Shown: piece after piece, positions 13,101 through 25,100 of the stretch
Layout of the letters: each line of letters begins with the position of its first letter
Position numbering within the stretch: position 1 is the first letter of the stretch
NCBI GenBank assembly: GCA_964035545.1
Contig: OZ037765.1
Location: forward strand, 11,402,698-11,466,697
Direction of reading: 5' to 3'
Length of the DNA stretch: 64,000 bases
Source: Bugula neritina
Taxonomy: Eukaryota > Bryozoa > Gymnolaemata > Cheilostomatida > Bugulidae
Notes under the pieces: model-generated
Seen by the model: only the letters and a program-made list of their open reading frames with translations
What the model was told of the DNA's origin: nothing
The model's database searches: none
Program-made: the position numbers and the translations under genes

Positions 13101-16100
13101 GACTCACGTGCTAGCACTAAAAGTAAAAAACGCTAAACAGAAGTTTTCAATGTTTCTATAATCGCTACATTCGCATATCTAACCAAACCTGCCAGTCACT
13201 TGAACAATGATAATGTATAATAATGAGCCCAAGATTTGATCAAGCATGCTTGATCACATGACCAAGCTCCAATCAATAATGAACATGGTAAAATAACTCT
13301 TAAAACAATAAACAATTTAAGTTCTTAGTCAATTTTTATGGCTCTATAATAGGACATAGTTTCAAAACTTAAACAGGGATCTATTGTCAGAAAAGGGACA
13401 ATATTTACTTTTCAATTATATAGAGTTATATAGAATTTATTTAACTTACGTTGTATTATATAATATTTTGTTGTGGTAATAATTGCGTAAGCTATATAGG
13501 ATATAGTGTGTGCATATACCAAAACGGCAATTAACCTGATGAGTATAGTAACTAGTGATCTTTCTGAATCAGTTGAAACATAAAATGTTGTTTGTAAACA
13601 CTCTAGTAGGACAGCTTGTAGAATGTAACTATCTCAAAACAGTTTCCCACATATATTATATTTCTAGAGAGCCCCTGATGCACCAGTAATTACTCCAATA
13701 GAGTGCAACCCTGAGACTTATACTGCAGTCAATATTATGGTTTTCTGGGCCCGATGTTCAATGCATGACTTTATCCCCCTATTTATAATGCATTAGTAAG
13801 TCCCAATCTCTAGTAATACTTTGATGTTAATTGGAAATATACATACAGATAACCTTATTTTAATGCTATGGTTATCATTAGCATTAGGCAACTGGGTATT
13901 GGGGCCAAGAGTTGCTAATATATTATAAGTTACAATAAAAGCTAAAATTGACCAGTGAATATACAATATGTGCATCTAGTGGTTACCCTCAAGCATATGA
14001 ATAAAAAGTATGTCAGTTGGTAAATTCATAAAAGCTAATAGTTTTTAACAATAAACTATAATACAATTATCAAACACTGAATACATAGTGTACATATAAT
14101 GCCTATACACACAGATAAATAATCTTCATAAATAGTACATAGTATCGAGTAGTAAAATGTTAAAGCAATAGTTAAAATTACAGCAAGAATCAAGTTGCTA
14201 AACCTTATAGTAAACAGGGAAATAAGAACATATGCATTCATGATATTTCTACAAAGTTCTTCTTGGTGTTTTCTTGATGTTTGGTATTTTAGTGCCCATT
14301 AGATGTGTAGGCATGCTATTTTTAACCATTTAATAGTCTTACATACTACACTACTATTCTTTATAGCACATAAAGTGAGGTCAGAGGCAAGAGTAAGATA
14401 AAATTCTTAGAATAAATAAACAAAATTTGTGGGATTTTTATCACTGATCTCACAAACACAAAGTATATATCCACTAGGTTAAGGTCGATCAAAGGTCATA
14501 TTTTAAATAAATTGTTTCTTTGACTTGCCTCTAAGGTTAAAGAGCAAGAATCATTTCTGAGGAATATGTACAACACTAATATATTGCCCGGCAAAAAGGG
14601 ATATACCTAAGCACAATAACTACATCCTCTGGACTAGCAATGAAATTATTGATAAACATTAATAACAGTTATGAAGGTTAAGTAATAGAAAACAAAATAT
14701 GTATAAAGGTTAATCATTAATCCATTAGATTATGATCACAGAGCATGGGAATAAACTACTAGTTGGTGCCAGGATTTGCTTACACTACAAATAATTCTTG
14801 ATAATATTGATAATAGGCAATTAGTCTATTACATGCAGAGAACTTTGAAATGCGAGTCATTTCATTATTAGATCAACAACCAAATTAATTATGAGTGCAA
14901 TTAGTTTATCTTACAGTTGTAATCTTTGACTCAGATGTGGATGTGAGAAGGTTGTAGTATGGAGTTGCTTGTGCATAGGATTTATGAAGCAATATCTATA
15001 AAATTGTGGTATATAACAAAGTGGAAATATATGAGCTAGCGCTTCAAGTTGTGTTATTTGCAACTTAACTGTGGCAGGTGAAGTGATATGATAGCAATTA
15101 TTGAAGAGATTGAAAGTTCAAACTGCAAAGATAGCAGAAACAGAAATAAATAAAATTATTGTAAAATGATATCAGCTGCAACATATTAAAACCCTGTTTT
15201 GGCTTAGAATAGCAGATAGTTTGTTTTGCTCATCGCTTACCAAATCACTCCTGTGAGTATGGTACTAAGAGCATTTAAGATTATATAAACAAATTTAAAA
15301 TATAAGTGCACAGCATTGTGACTATATGACTAAAATAATGTATAACTTGTTAAAAAATTTTAAAAAAAGATTAGCATGATGTCAACATCACCACTTTGCT
15401 TAGTGCTTGTATAGATGTAAATTTAGCTTTTATAGAATTCTGAGAGAATTGTTAGCACCCAGATTAAGATGACACTGTGTCATAAATGACATATATGCTT
15501 AGCCTTTGTTAGGGGCTTGTTAAAAAACAAAAGCACAAAATGTAAAGAATATAGCTGACTAAACAATCTAAATAATATACATTGTGAAGTAACGATTGAA
15601 TACAAGTTCACTGCAGTACTTTCCAGCACTAATTGGCTCATAGAAATATCAGGCAAAATTATGTGCATGGCACTACATGAATTGTGACCACATTCTGTTT
15701 TTGAGAAAATAATGAAGAAGTCTCAATACCCTAAGCTCTTTAAATATTTTGACTTAGAATGAGGGTTGCAATTTTATGGAAACATAACTTCTCTGCAGAC
15801 ACTTTTCTCTAAGATACACCTCGAGGGAAAGCAACATTATATGGCAGCTTAGACTGCACAGGTCTGATATGTCTGCCTCCGTTGCTTTATAAACACTAAT
15901 GTTTTGCTAAAAAATAGTGAACCTAGCATTTTAACAACCTCAGCCACTGGGTGACCCAAGTTTAACATCAGCCAGGACTCTGTGGTTTTAGGTCAGCCTC
16001 TCAGCAACAATCATTTGCTAGACAGGAATATAAACAACAGCAGCAATAGAAAACTTATTTTAAGACCATTTACTACTGTTTTGTGGCTATGACGTCAGTA

Positions 16101-18443
16101 ATTAGATTATAGTCAAGTTAATAGTTCGTGGTCACGTATAGAGCAAACTATAAACAGGGCCAACAGTAAATTTATACCCACATATTAGTAGCATGCAATT
16201 TATTAAAAAAATATTATAGCTTTGGTTTTGTCAACTTTTTACAAACTTAATCATTTATTAGTTATCATCAAATTGTAAAACAAATCTTAATCTGTAAATG
16301 TAAATGTATATATTTCTTTGCATAATAGAAGCTGCAACTACATCATGATATAGTTTTTAGTTTTCATTTGGGATCCAACCTCATTCGCATGTTGAGCTTT
16401 CTCATATTCTCGTATTTAGAAATAAGTGTAGATTTCCATCATCTTTCTCTAACCTCTGTTTGATCTAGAGAATACATTTTGCAGTGTGACAAGTTACCAT
16501 TTTTGAAATTAAATTCGTTTCAATTTTGTAATCCTAACCAAAAAAGGTAGAAGTAAACAAAAAATTGTATATTTGTCATCAGTTGAAACACTGAGTTACA
16601 TGTAGTACTTTTACATTTCAAGCACACGATTATATCAAAAACCTAACTGTATGAGACTATTGATAAAGGCTAATTCGAGTGATTTCTTACGAAACTTCAT
16701 AACTACCATGATCTCTGCTGCGTATTAGAGAATTTACTAGTACACACAAGTATATATCTCATAAAAATATTTATAAGCTGTGTGTGTTGCACACCAACAC
16801 CAAGCTGTGCTACCCAATTCTGCCTGTAAAATAGTAAAAAAGCTGGCAAAGCCTAACAAATTTACCCTTTTATGATCTCCATCTTATATTTCCTAACCAA
16901 TAATGGTAGACAATGTAACTAAACACTGAGTATATAACACTGACCTAGGGCTAGTTGGAGATTTCTTATTTATTGTATTATGCATAGACTATGATTATAT
17001 ATAGAGCAGAAAGACTCATACACCGAAAGGTTACTGTGGTGGTTCAGGGGATAGCTAAAATGAGCAGTTGCCAGTATAAGCTAAATATTTATAACACAGA
17101 TTATTTCTTGAAAATTAACAGGTTACAAGCAAGCCTGCTGCTAAATTGTTGATATTTGAACCTAACTGAACGAATTTGTGCTGTAAATAGAATTTGCTGG
17201 CAGTCAGCTTTGCAAAGTAAAATATGAGAATTGGCGTCAAATGACTAGAGTTATCAGCAACAGACTTTATGGGAACTGGAATAATATAGAGCCTATACAG
17301 TTTATATCACATGCTTTATATGAATTAAAATAGCTACAAGCAAGCTTTTACACATGTGTATGGTCTACATGAAGTAGTGTTCACACTAATAGCAACTTAT
17401 TCATTACTATTAATCACTATAAGTTATATACAGATAAAAGTTACAGTAAAAAATATGTAAGAATATTATTCACCATTATATGTCATTTTGTTTGTTCATG
17501 CTGCATATAGATGCTGTAAATAAGTTATAGTCATGTAATATTATATTGAGAAAAAAGTTGGCAGCAATAGATCACATGCATGGTTCTTAGAACAGCAAAG
17601 GTTATAGAATATTACTTAATAACTATCTATTTGTGTAATATCCTTTAATAAATATTAAAACCCTGAATTTTTATTGTCTTTTTAAATCTTGATAATCATG
17701 ATTTTCAAAATTGCCATCTCTGTGAGAATCCCAATGGTAAGAGCTTTTATGCTGACTTCAAACTGTACCTCAAACTATGCCACTAACTGGCTTTAAATAT
17801 AGATTTAGAACGCTGCAAAGTTAATAATTTAGAAATTATTAAAGTTTTATTGTTGATTTTCATGTTGTTTAATTCAACAGTTTTATTGTTGGCTGTAATT
17901 TTTGTTGCTGAATAGTAAATGCATCAGTACTAGAAATTAGCTGGGCTTTAGAATAGCCTACTGTAGCAATAAAACTTTAAAGTCTGCAGAGGAGCATGCA
18001 AGTAAGCATGTAAAAAGAAGACAAGACTATACATTGCTTTTAATTTAGTAGCAGTTCTATAGAATATTGAGTTCCTTGGTGCTGATAAAAAATCCTTGAT
18101 TACCTGCAAACTACAAATGATCAAAGTTTTGAAGGAATCTAAACAAAAAGGCTTCAGTTTATATCATTATAAAAATTCATGCTGGAATTATCTGTCCAAG
18201 AGTAAATGATTCTGAAAAGTAGAAAATGGTGACTTCACATGGTACACATAAAAGGAAAAAGGCTTTTATCAACCTATGACATACCTAGCTCGCATTTAAA
18301 ACAGATATCTACACATGACAGCCTATTTCTGCATTGCCTCAAATAGAAGACAGCTAGAAGTTTTAACATAAACTCTCTTATCTTGATTATTTTTGTTAGT
18401 TGGAAAAATTCAGGATACGATTTTCTTTTGCTTATTGCGCAAT
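7132..18443. other. Intergenic or 5' intron region, no gene seen
   Basis: AT-rich sequence without recognisable protein similarity. All open frames are short and AT-driven. Part of it may be upstream intron of the Cav3 gene, whose start is unseen. Apart from the tandem duplication near 7.5 kb, a C run at 12.4 kb and small repeats (GAGATACAGATT at 12.5 kb), I see nothing to annotate. Confidence 0.5.
7472..7530. repeat. Short tandem duplication
   Basis: Two adjacent copies of a unit of about 25 bases containing GCACATGGTTAGAATACCTG, with a partial third copy. It lies upstream of the first visible Cav3 exon. Confidence 0.85.
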
Positions 18444-18555
18444 GTAGAGCTGGAGCCAGCAACGGAATATGAATTTCACAACAAGAGGTGTGGCTGCAGC
18501 ATTAACATCAACGACAGTCATCAAGTTAATTTTAGAACAATTCCAGAAAAGATGT
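18444..18555 (+). pseudogene. Possible orphan fibronectin type III-like exon
   Basis: An open frame reads LEPATEYEFHNKRCGCSIN and then SHQVNFRTIPEK. The spacing (L.P.TEYEF ... S ... FRT.PE) is that of the C-terminal half of an FN3 module. It is preceded by a pyrimidine-rich stretch and an AG at 18446-18447. No partner exons were found within several kilobases on this strand, so it may be a relic, an exon of an unseen gene, or chance. Confidence 0.28.
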
Positions 18556-19256
18556 ACACTCAGCTGTTATATAAATATTTAGGTATTAGTTTCAAAGAAA
18601 TATTTTAAATCGCTATATATGTATGTTAAGAAGGTCAATCTAGTTGAATTGGCATGCATTCATTGAAAACAGTATTCATAGACTTACTGTACAATTATTG
18701 TAGTTGCTACAAATAGGCCAAAGTATTAGATATATAATAAAATATGAATTATCATTGTTTTAATTTTTATACAATTGTGTTTTATTCTTTATAACTCCAA
18801 ATCTATTTAAAAGCTCTTTGCGTTTTGGAGTTGAATTTTAAACTTACAATTAGACTATATAGTAGGCTTATAAATAGCTTTAGGTGTAGGCATGGGTTTT
18901 TATACATGTGATTTTGTTTCCCCAATAATGGAATGTTTAATATGATATGTTTATCAGTTTGCAAGACCTAATAAATTCTAGGTAATTTATAAAGTTGATT
19001 TCTTTACTAAATCCTTTATCTTTATTCCTGGCATATCAGGAGAAAACATCAGTTCAATATAACTTAATACTTGATACAACTAATTAAAAGCTATTAAGCT
19101 TCATGTATTATGCTTATAGAAAATTAAACTGATCAGAATATGATTCATTCAACTTTAATGTTGAATGGGTTCAACAAAATTGTAGCTTTATTTTTAATTT
19201 TTGACTATTTTGTTTTTATCTCTTTTATTTAAATGGTCACATATATATACAAATAA

Positions 19257-19445
19257 GGGAGCAGCCGTGGTCTAGGGGTTACTGGTTAGGCTTAGTAAGC
19301 ATGAAGTCATGGGTTCGAGCCCAGACGTAATTGCTCCTGTACCGAATATGAATAAGTCTTTATCCCGATTTTTAAAAAACACCATTTCCATCATGGGGTT
19401 CTGACAGGGATAGTGACTATAAAACTTGTGTGAGTTTTATATGCA
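19257..19445 (+). mobile_element. tRNA-derived SINE copy with A and B boxes, core deleted
   Basis: Begins GGGAGCAGCCGTGGTCTAGG, with A box TGGTCTAGGGG and B box GGGTTCGAGCC, and ends GACAGGGATAGTGACTATAA. The central GATGTTAGGAAGGGCAT core seen in other copies is missing between the B box and AATTGCTCC. Confidence 0.85.
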
Positions 19446-20219
19446 TACAAACACATAAAAATTAATGTATTTGGCTATTGTTGAGGGTTGTATTTTAACA
19501 TTCAGTATTTAATATTTTGCTTCTTTATTAGATTAGTTTTAAATTATATCTTGCTTATGTTTATTTTTCAGTTGACACAGTATCACGTGGCCTTTCTTTT
19601 CATTTGCTAATCAGACTAGCTTGAACTAGAGCAAAGAGCAGATAATAGCTAGATATACCTACACACTTTTGTCCATAATGGATAGCTTTACAATTTACAC
19701 AATTCTACATTCGCCAGCACACACATGATTTGAAGGAGAGATAACTCTATCTCACACCTTACATCTGAAAGGAGAAAAAATCTAGCTATATTTATGAGCA
19801 TAACTTATAATTACTAACTATGCGACCATCATGTGTCTTTATCATAGAAGAATAAGTAGTTTTAAAAAAACTGTTGTAGTCTAGGCTTCAACACACTGTG
19901 CACATGTACATAACTTTAGAGTGAATTGACGAGTTGAAACACTTTGAACATAGACTTAGTATCGCCCCTAAGGCTAAAGATCTTTTCTCAGCTTATTGCT
20001 TTCCGGTTCCTGATAACATTAACTGTACAACAATCATTTTTGCAAAATGTTCAACTTTATGTTATATTAATATTATTTTCATTTTATTATGAAGCTAAAC
20101 TTTTTGTCACCACTATATTTGTCTGTTTCAATGTGGCTTTATTATTGTTCTTAATCTTTGCTTTGTTCATTGTCAACAAAACGATTGTTGATAGTGACGG
20201 TAAACTGTAGACAGTAGTG

Positions 20220-20680
20220 TAGACGTATCGCCCGTATCGGTATTCATATTCATATTCATATTGCATTTCAATTTGCTTTCTATTAAACTCAATATTAATA
20301 ATATTGTTATTACTTTTAAACCTTAAAGTTAATCTCAATCTGTCAGTGTCAGTATCACTGCAGCTATGTAGTTTTACTATTAGTATTAGTATTACTATTA
20401 GTATTAGTATTAATATTTATAATCTAAATCTTAATCTACTCAAAGAAAATCAAAATGAAAATATAGCAAGTACAACATTAACTCAAACATACACTATACA
20501 TTATGATTATACACTTATACAGTGTGAGTGTACTGAAGTCTGAAACTGGAAGTGACTGTGAGCAAGTATGAGTATTAGTATTACTATCAGTATCAAGATG
20601 ACTATGACTATGAGTATTATCAGTGTCACTATGATAGGTGCTATGTCTGTAGTGTCAGTGTCACTATCACTATGAGCATG
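20220..20680. repeat. Drifted triplet/hexamer simple-sequence tract
   Basis: Short perfect runs (CATATT x3; AGTATTAGTATTACTATT; TCAGTGTCACTATCAC) embedded in sequence that keeps a period of three or six. Frames here give Ser/Ile/Val/Asn-rich peptides and are not genes. Confidence 0.6.
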
Positions 20681-21510
20681 AAATTGAATATCTCATTTGT
20701 TTAATTTAAATTATTAAATGATTAATATTTATATTTAGTTGTAGTCTCACTTTATAACTATGCTATTTCATTGATTTGAAACAAATGATGCCCATCATAA
20801 TCATTGCTATAATAACAATGAATATGATAGTCACCTCTATTCTGATTCAGAAGTCTTTATGAATGGTGATTATTGGTGACTATCAGTATAACTGTGGACA
20901 TAAGATTAAGAGTCACATTAACTTTAAGACTGTGATTAATATTATTAAATATATTACATGTTATTAAAGACTTTCAGTATTACATTTTATTTTATGATTT
21001 AGTGTTAGTGTTATAACTTTTAGTTATAGTTATGCTTATTACTACTAGTCAAGTAAAAATCAGAATATTGGTAAATTATGTTTTGAATTTTGAGTAATTA
21101 AACTTCGAGTTAGAAGTTCATTGTGATTATAGCTGTGGTAAATATAATGATTGATTATTGTTACATTTGAACTTGGTGAGTTATTGTTATTTGTAGTCCA
21201 GTAACTTTCAACTTTTCCGTGCCATTTATCTAGTATCTACTGATTAAATTTAAAGAAATAACGTAACTTGTTTTTTAATGTCTTCTACTGCTAGCTAGCC
21301 ACATTGGACATCAATTAGAACAACTTGTTATTTTCAAATTGTATACACATTATCCGAAGTTGTGACGAAAAAAATTTGCTGATAAATTATGAATTGCATA
21401 CATTTTTTTTAAATGCTGTGCTTTCTGCTAAAATGAAGGCTTTGCAGCTATAAAGAAGATATATATTTACTAATAAAATGTAAACTGCCCAAATGGAAGC
21501 AACGATTTTA

Positions 21511-21747
21511 GGTAAAAATGGCACAGGTAATAATGGCAAAGCAGGTAAAAATAGCACACTAATGTTAAATTTTCCTAACCCCCAAACCCTCCACTCGAAA
21601 CCCAAGCCCCCAACCCTTAAACCCCAACCCCTAACTTTAACCCCCCATCCCCAAACCTAAACCTCTATTCCCAACCCCCCACCCCAAACCCTACTTTGCC
21701 ATTTGTGCCATTTTTACCTGTGCCATTTTTACCAGTGCCATTTTACC
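21511..21747. mobile_element. Fold-back element with telomere-like C-rich core
   Basis: The arms are built from short units resembling GGTAAAAATGGCACA: two or three in direct order on the left (21511-21560) and in reverse complement on the right (21690-21747). The core (about 21576-21690) is almost purely C/A/T: repeats such as CCCCAACCCTTAAACCCC and CCCAACCCCTAAC. No protein-coding capacity is evident. Confidence 0.6.
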
Positions 21748-22103
21748 AGGCATCGAAAGTGACAGCTTTTTATTTAGTATTAAAGAAAAATGACAGTGTA
21801 TTATAGTTATGTATAGGCTGATAATAGTTGCATCAATAGCTCATATGATATATATGCAGCTTACAGTATTTTTCTGGTATTCCAGCTCGTTTTCTTTAGA
21901 TACTTGGCAGTTTATGAACAACACAAAATATAACATAATATTGCTGTGCTACACAAACATATAATGCTAAGATTATTTATGCATGGATTGTTGATATTTC
22001 AATTTGTATTTTTTTCTGGCTATACCTTGTGTTATAAGTAAAAGAGTATCAATAAATATATTATTTATTTTATACTGATAGTAATATTATAATTTCTTTG
22101 TAG

Positions 22104-25100
22104 ATGGAGGCATCAAAATCTCGTACAGAAGAGCCTGATTGTCGATTTTCAAGCTATTTGGGTCCCATCAGATTATTGCACTGGGGACCTATTATTGCCA
22201 TCATAATAATATTATGGATTTCTATATTTACAGTTTATTGCAACTTAATGTTTTGGCCTATCGATTCTAATGGGGGTATTACTAATCTTGCAATATTTCT
22301 TACATGGGTTAGTTGGATATAAGTATAGATAAACTATAAGCCGATTAATTCAAAAAAAGTGTCTGCATTCTATTACACATACATAAATACATGCCTACAG
22401 ATATACGTATAAAATATGTATGTGCATGTATGTAAGTGCATATGTATTTTAAATTGCTTTGATTCTTTTTTGGGATTCAAGTAAAATTATTTTGAAAGTC
22501 TTTAATATTTCTCATAATTATGGGGAATGCAAAAAACTTATCATGTATATAATGTCCCACTAACAATAACTCAATTAGGAACTAGTTCTTATAGCTAATT
22601 TTGTCTATATTTAAGGTGTTCCTAGTCTTCTATCATCATTACCGAGCTTCAGCTATTGGGCCTGGTTTCGTGCCATTAAAATGGAAGCCAAGAAACCCTA
22701 AAGATTGTGACAAGTTGCAGTTTTGCCTGACTTGTCAGGGCTACAAGGCCCCTCGGTCACACCATTGCCGCAAGTGTAATAGGTAATATTTATTGTGTCT
22801 TGTATATGTGTAATACTATAATAGGCGATATTTATTGTGTCTTGTATATGTGTAATGTTGCAATAGGTTATATTTATTGTGTCTTCTATATGTGTAATGA
22901 TGTAATGGTGATTTTTATTGTGTCTTCCAGGTGTATAGTATTTAGTTGTGAGTCTTGCTTATGGTTGGTAATACTTTGCAGAAACCTCAGTTTTAATAAC
23001 CCATGAATATATTATTAACACTGCAAAATTTGATTTCATTAGAGTTTTGGGCTTGCAAACTAAACTAAAATGAATAATTTACTTTTGAATTTGCGTTGTA
23101 GATGTGTGATGAAAATGGATCACCATTGCCCCTGGATCAATGTATGCTGTGGACACATGAACCATGCCAGTTTTACTTACTTTCTTTTCTTTGCACCAGT
23201 AGGATGTATTCACGCTTTTTATATATTGGCCATGTCCTTATACTATGGATTTAACATTGTAAGTCTGCTTGTTCAAATAAAACAACTTTTCAAGCATTGG
23301 TTAAAAATTAATTTGTTAATTTGAGTCTGTATTAATGATATTTTCTTGTGATTTTCAGCATCTGCTATTTTTATGTTGCAAAATTTTGAACTTCAATTAA
23401 ACTGCGTATTAATTGCATTCATAGAGAATGCAATTAATATGCAGTTTAAAAAATAAACACTCTCTATTTGTTATCTTTAAAGGAGCTAATTGACAATAAT
23501 TTAAAAAAAGCAAACTAGGAGAGATGTTACAGTTTTTAAATTAGCTTGCAGTTTTTGCTCTAAATATGGTGTTAAATCACCCACTGTTCTCATATGACTA
23601 AGTATAGTAACCCTGTGACGATACTGATGTTGTTCGTATGGGATGCCAGTACACCTGAAGCATGTATTTTCTTTCAGAGATGGTATATACAGTTTGGTGA
23701 CGGCACTGAGCCCAGGGTTATCTTCTCTCTGTACACATTGATAGGAAGCATGTTTGCTATTGGCTTAGCGTTTGGTATTATAGTATCCGTGGGTATTCTA
23801 TTAATTGTGCAAACTAAAGCAATATGGAGGAACAGGACAGGCATTGAAGATTGGATAGAGCAGAAGGTTGGCTACTAATCTGTAACTCTTGGTGTTCTAC
23901 TATTGTATACGTAGAATAAATTGTACTTGAGTAAATATGTTATTGCACAACAATTGCAAATGGATAATTATGTTTTTACTTTAAATTATTATAAAGAGCA
24001 AAAATTTAGCAAATTTCAATTTAATTTGCACATCTCCGATTTAGCCAATATACGTGTGAAATATGTCATATGACAGCACCAGCACATAAGTTTTTGCTTG
24101 ATTAATATGCACATGTTTTTAATATAAACTTAATATGGTTACCTTTCACCGCCGTGGTCCTGCGCGGGTGACGGGTTAATAATTTAATATATGCTTCATA
24201 TAATAAATTTGAATACTGAGAAGTTATAAATATACTGGAAATATGAGAGAAGACTTGAATTTTGTACATAAGTTTGTATTTAGTCAACCTACCGAGACAG
24301 GGATGATGACTTTGTGTACCCTTATGATCTCGGAGTCAGGCGAAACATCACGCAGGTATTATTCACTTCCAATGGATGGCCGAAATCGAATGGATTTTAT
24401 TGGGATGTTAGAGAAGGCTGCACTCAGTTTGATCTCACAGTAAGTTTATCTAAAGTAGAAATATATTTGTCCTTTGTCTAAGTGAATGTCAGTACATTCC
24501 AGTGTTGATATATGCAGTTTATTGTAGTAGGTAATAATAAATTCAAAATCATAAAAAGTTGACTCAAAAATTAAATGTTTTCGTAGAGGAATTTAACAGC
24601 CAAAATTTCCAAAATTCTGAAACATGATATAAAAAAATTTGCTAATTTTTCGAAAGGAAAAAGAATTTCATCAAAAATGTATTGTTTGGTTAATAAAAAA
24701 GATTTAACTAGAAAGTTATATAAAGACTACTTCTTGCTTACCTGATAACATTAGTGAACTCTGACCCCTGTTGACGTATAGCAGTTAAAAATGCTAATGT
24801 TACAGATTGAGCAGAAGCTGCAAAAAGCAGATAAGAAGGCAAGATCTCTAGAATATGTTGGTATAAAGAATTACTCTGGCTCTTTCTTTCCTATAACTCA
24901 CGGGCCGTGTGTCTGCTGTTGCTTTCCATGGTCAGATGAACCGAGGGTGCCGATCGCACCAGGTGATAAAATATCCGTCACCAGGTGGCGCAAGTGAGTC
25001 ATACTTTATTTTCATACTTTTTACTCATTAGCAAAGCTTTAAAGAGAAAATCTTTCGTCTGTATTAATTACAAAATTCAACCACTTTGCTCTTTCACACC

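Noticed and set aside
13086-13117. Possible 31-base minus-strand exon upstream of Cav3 (CTTTTAG acceptor, CTG/GTAAGT donor)
   Set aside because: The frame needed to join the exon at 7091 contains a stop. It could only be non-coding, and a short segment between chance splice-like motifs is expected in this much AT-rich DNA.
19257-19345. tRNA gene on the plus strand
   Set aside because: A and B boxes are present, but the sequence does not fold into a full tRNA and continues into the shared SINE body.
20304-20543. Plus-strand frame of 79 codons rich in Ser, Ile and Asn
   Set aside because: It is produced by the period-6 simple-sequence tract and has no protein-like composition.
24139-24180. 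G/C-rich near-palindrome (TCACCGCCGTGG ... GCGGGTGA) next to TTAA
   Set aside because: It resembles the end of a TTAA-targeting transposon, but there is no second end nearby and the palindrome is imperfect, so I could not support an element.
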